In this document: positions 6,502 through 7,759 of the stretch, one piece after another | Layout of the letters: every line of letters begins with the position of its first letter | How positions within the stretch are numbered: the stretch's first letter is position 1 | NCBI GenBank assembly: GCA_945957075.1 | Contig: CAMFJP010000062.1 | Span: 1-7,759 of the forward strand | DNA length: 7,759 nucleotides | From: an uncultured Chlamydiae bacterium | GTDB lineage: Bacteria > Chlamydiota > Chlamydiia > Chlamydiales > Rhabdochlamydiaceae | Reading direction: 5' to 3' | Program-made: the position numbers and the translations under genes | The notes under the pieces: model-generated | Seen by the model: the letters and a program-made list of their open reading frames with translations, nothing else | What the model was told of the DNA's origin: nothing | The model's database searches: none

Positions 6502-7641
6502 ATGTCATTATCTTTATCGGCTTATAACATTGTTGTTAACAGAGACTCTCACGACACATTTCTTCGAGGCGATAGCGATGTGCAGCAAGTAAAGCATTGG
6601 GCTCAGGACCCTTCCTTTGCCAAAGAATGTGACAAAGAAAAATTATCATATGCGACATGGGGAAAAGCAAAAATAATTTTTGAAACGTGCACAGCCACCT
6701 TAAAGTTTCTAGCACTAAAAATTATAGCTGAGCTTGCCAACTTACTTGGCGCAACACCATTCGCTACACGATGTTCGATGCATGCTGAACACATTGTATG
6801 TCGCATGTTAAGTCTAAAAGACCGGCTTATGGTGGGTAAAGACTTTCTTGTCACCTCTAGAAACCTACCTCGTAAAAAAGATTACAAATTCTATACACAA
6901 CCCCCTATTCCACTCTCTGCCCAAGGAGCACACATAAAACAACTCAGCAAACGAAATCCAACCGGTCAAATAGACTTTTTAGGCAATGCTGGAATCTGTT
7001 CTGGCATAAGTGATTGGTTTATTTATCTTTATCTAAAAACAAAACAACATGCCTTAAACCCAACAGAGCATCTACGTGCTGTGGGGAAAATTTTTGAAAA
7101 AGGCGGGCCAACGCAAGCTGTTTTTTTACAAAATTTCCCATCGCATCCTCTGCTTTATAGACACGATCATGTCAGAGAGGATTTTGCAAAAGCATTGGAA
7201 CAATATGGACCTGCGCAAGTTGCTAGATGCAATCCAGATCAATGTGCTTCTTTAATACTGCGACATTCATTTAATAAACACCACCCCATAGAACAAAAGA
7301 TACAAAAAATAGAAAATCTACCTCCTGGCGCCTATAAAGTGGCGGTTAAAGGACATGCCATGGTTTATATAAAAGAAAGTAAAGATCTAGGGTTTCTCTA
7401 TGATCCCAATATAGGAGTAATCAAACTAAGAGGTCCAGATCATGCCCAAAAATTATTGGAATACCCAGACATAGCAGATTCAGATAGAGTATCTTTTGAT
7501 CATTGCGAACTTCCAAGAGGTACAAATAGAATTCAAACACAAGCTCCACTGCATCCCATGCCACAATTTATGCCAGCGCCCTATTTTCCTTATGCTGGAG
7601 GCTATCCAATGACAGGGCTACAACATTATTACTGGGCCTAA
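6502..7641 (+). CDS. YopT-like (peptidase family C58) cysteine protease, candidate type III secreted effector
   Basis: The 379-residue protein carries a Cys-His-Asp triad in papain-like order. Cys166 lies in GNAGICSGISDWF, matching the G-x-C-x-G-x-x-x-W block of YopT/AvrPphB. His285 lies in VKGHAMVYI and Asp301 in FLYDPNIGVIKL, the usual strand pair of the family. The spacings (119 and 16 residues) equal those of Yersinia YopT as I recall them (Cys139, His258, Asp274). YopT cuts prenylated Rho GTPases off host membranes; AvrPphB cuts plant kinases; the target here is unknown. Residues 1-60 are Ser/Asp-rich and could hold a type III secretion signal, which has no fixed motif. A mildly hydrophobic helical stretch (about 62-84) follows and may be a chaperone-binding or membrane-contact part. 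The C-terminus (347-379) is rich in Pro, Tyr and Met. The gene looks more AT-rich than the operon before it and has its own promoter, as expected of an accessory gene. Confidence 0.75.
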   Translation: MSLSLSAYNIVVNRDSHDTFLRGDSDVQQVKHWAQDPSFAKECDKEKLSYATWGKAKIIFETCTATLKFLALKIIAELANLLGATPFATRCSMHAEHIVCRMLSLKDRLMVGKDFLVTSRNLPRKKDYKFYTQPPIPLSAQGAHIKQLSKRNPTGQIDFLGNAGICSGISDWFIYLYLKTKQHALNPTEHLRAVGKIFEKGGPTQAVFLQNFPSHPLLYRHDHVREDFAKALEQYGPAQVARCNPDQCASLILRHSFNKHHPIEQKIQKIENLPPGAYKVAVKGHAMVYIKESKDLGFLYDPNIGVIKLRGPDHAQKLLEYPDIADSDRVSFDHCELPRGTNRIQTQAPLHPMPQFMPAPYFPYAGGYPMTGLQHYYWA

Positions 7642-7653
7642 AAATTCGAAGCT

Positions 7654-7715
7654 AAGGTTAATAACTCATGTTATGCGGCAGAGCCAGCGGCTGCGTAACG
7701 TGAGTTATTAGATTT
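7654..7715 (+). terminator. Long hairpin after the YopT-like gene, probable terminator or structured RNA
   Basis: Positions 7660-7679 pair with 7690-7709 over 20 bp without a gap, around a 10-nt loop (AGAGCCAGCG). The stem can be extended outward to 7654/7715 with one mismatch. In the 20-bp core three positions are not Watson-Crick, and all three are G-U wobbles if the plus strand is transcribed, but would be A-C mismatches on the minus strand. This points to an RNA fold of the plus strand, 12 nt after the stop codon. The tail (TTAGATTTGTG) is only partly T-rich; a run of seven T comes later at 7735-7741. Confidence 0.55.
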
Positions 7716-7759
7716 GTGTGGTAAATATAAATGCTTTTTTTGGGATTAACTTGGCTCTG

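Noticed and set aside
6603..6854. 83-codon minus-strand ORF opposite the YopT-like gene
   Set aside because: No start signal or motif, and the plus frame is a complete 379-codon gene.

Overview
The window most likely comes from an environmental member of the Chlamydiae (Parachlamydiales-like). This is inferred from the mix of genes, not from a marker gene: smpB next to dnaN (an association I recall from Chlamydia), a Lgt of chlamydial style, a YopT-like cysteine protease suited to type III secretion, and an exported GT10 glycosyltransferase. There is no rRNA, tRNA, insertion sequence or CRISPR array.

Layout. (1) Positions 1-447, minus strand, hold the 5' part of a gene missing from any ATG-to-stop ORF list because its end lies outside the window. 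It encodes a signal-peptide-like N-terminus followed about 130 residues later by a Sir2-type NAD-binding motif (YTGAGISLGAGVP). (2) The 354 bp before it (448-801) hold a good sigma-70-type promoter on the minus strand (TTTACA, 17 bp, TATATT), a highly folded stretch of about 250 nt, and an intrinsic terminator with eight T. This is either a small RNA gene or a leader that attenuates the Sir2-like gene. (3) Positions 802-1800, minus strand, encode a GT10 (fucosyltransferase-like) protein with a signal peptide.

(4) From 1901 to 6270 five plus-strand genes are packed as a probable operon: an M48 (BepA-like) metalloprotease lipoprotein with TPR repeats, smpB, dnaN (ATGA overlap with smpB), a small membrane protein, and lgt (10-nt overlap). 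The operon combines trans-translation rescue, the replication clamp and envelope biogenesis. Lgt would lipidate lipoproteins such as the M48 protein at the head of the same operon.

(5) A 231-bp AT-rich spacer carries inverted repeats and a TATAAT promoter for the next gene. (6) Positions 6502-7641 encode a 379-residue protein with a Cys-His-Asp triad laid out as in the YopT/AvrPphB (C58) proteases, a strong candidate secreted effector. (7) It is followed by a long hairpin whose non-Watson-Crick pairs are, with one exception, G-U wobbles on the plus strand, and whose loop can pair with the last eight bases of the window.

The most interesting items are the YopT-like protease, the apparently exported Sir2-like protein, and the folded RNA region in front of it.
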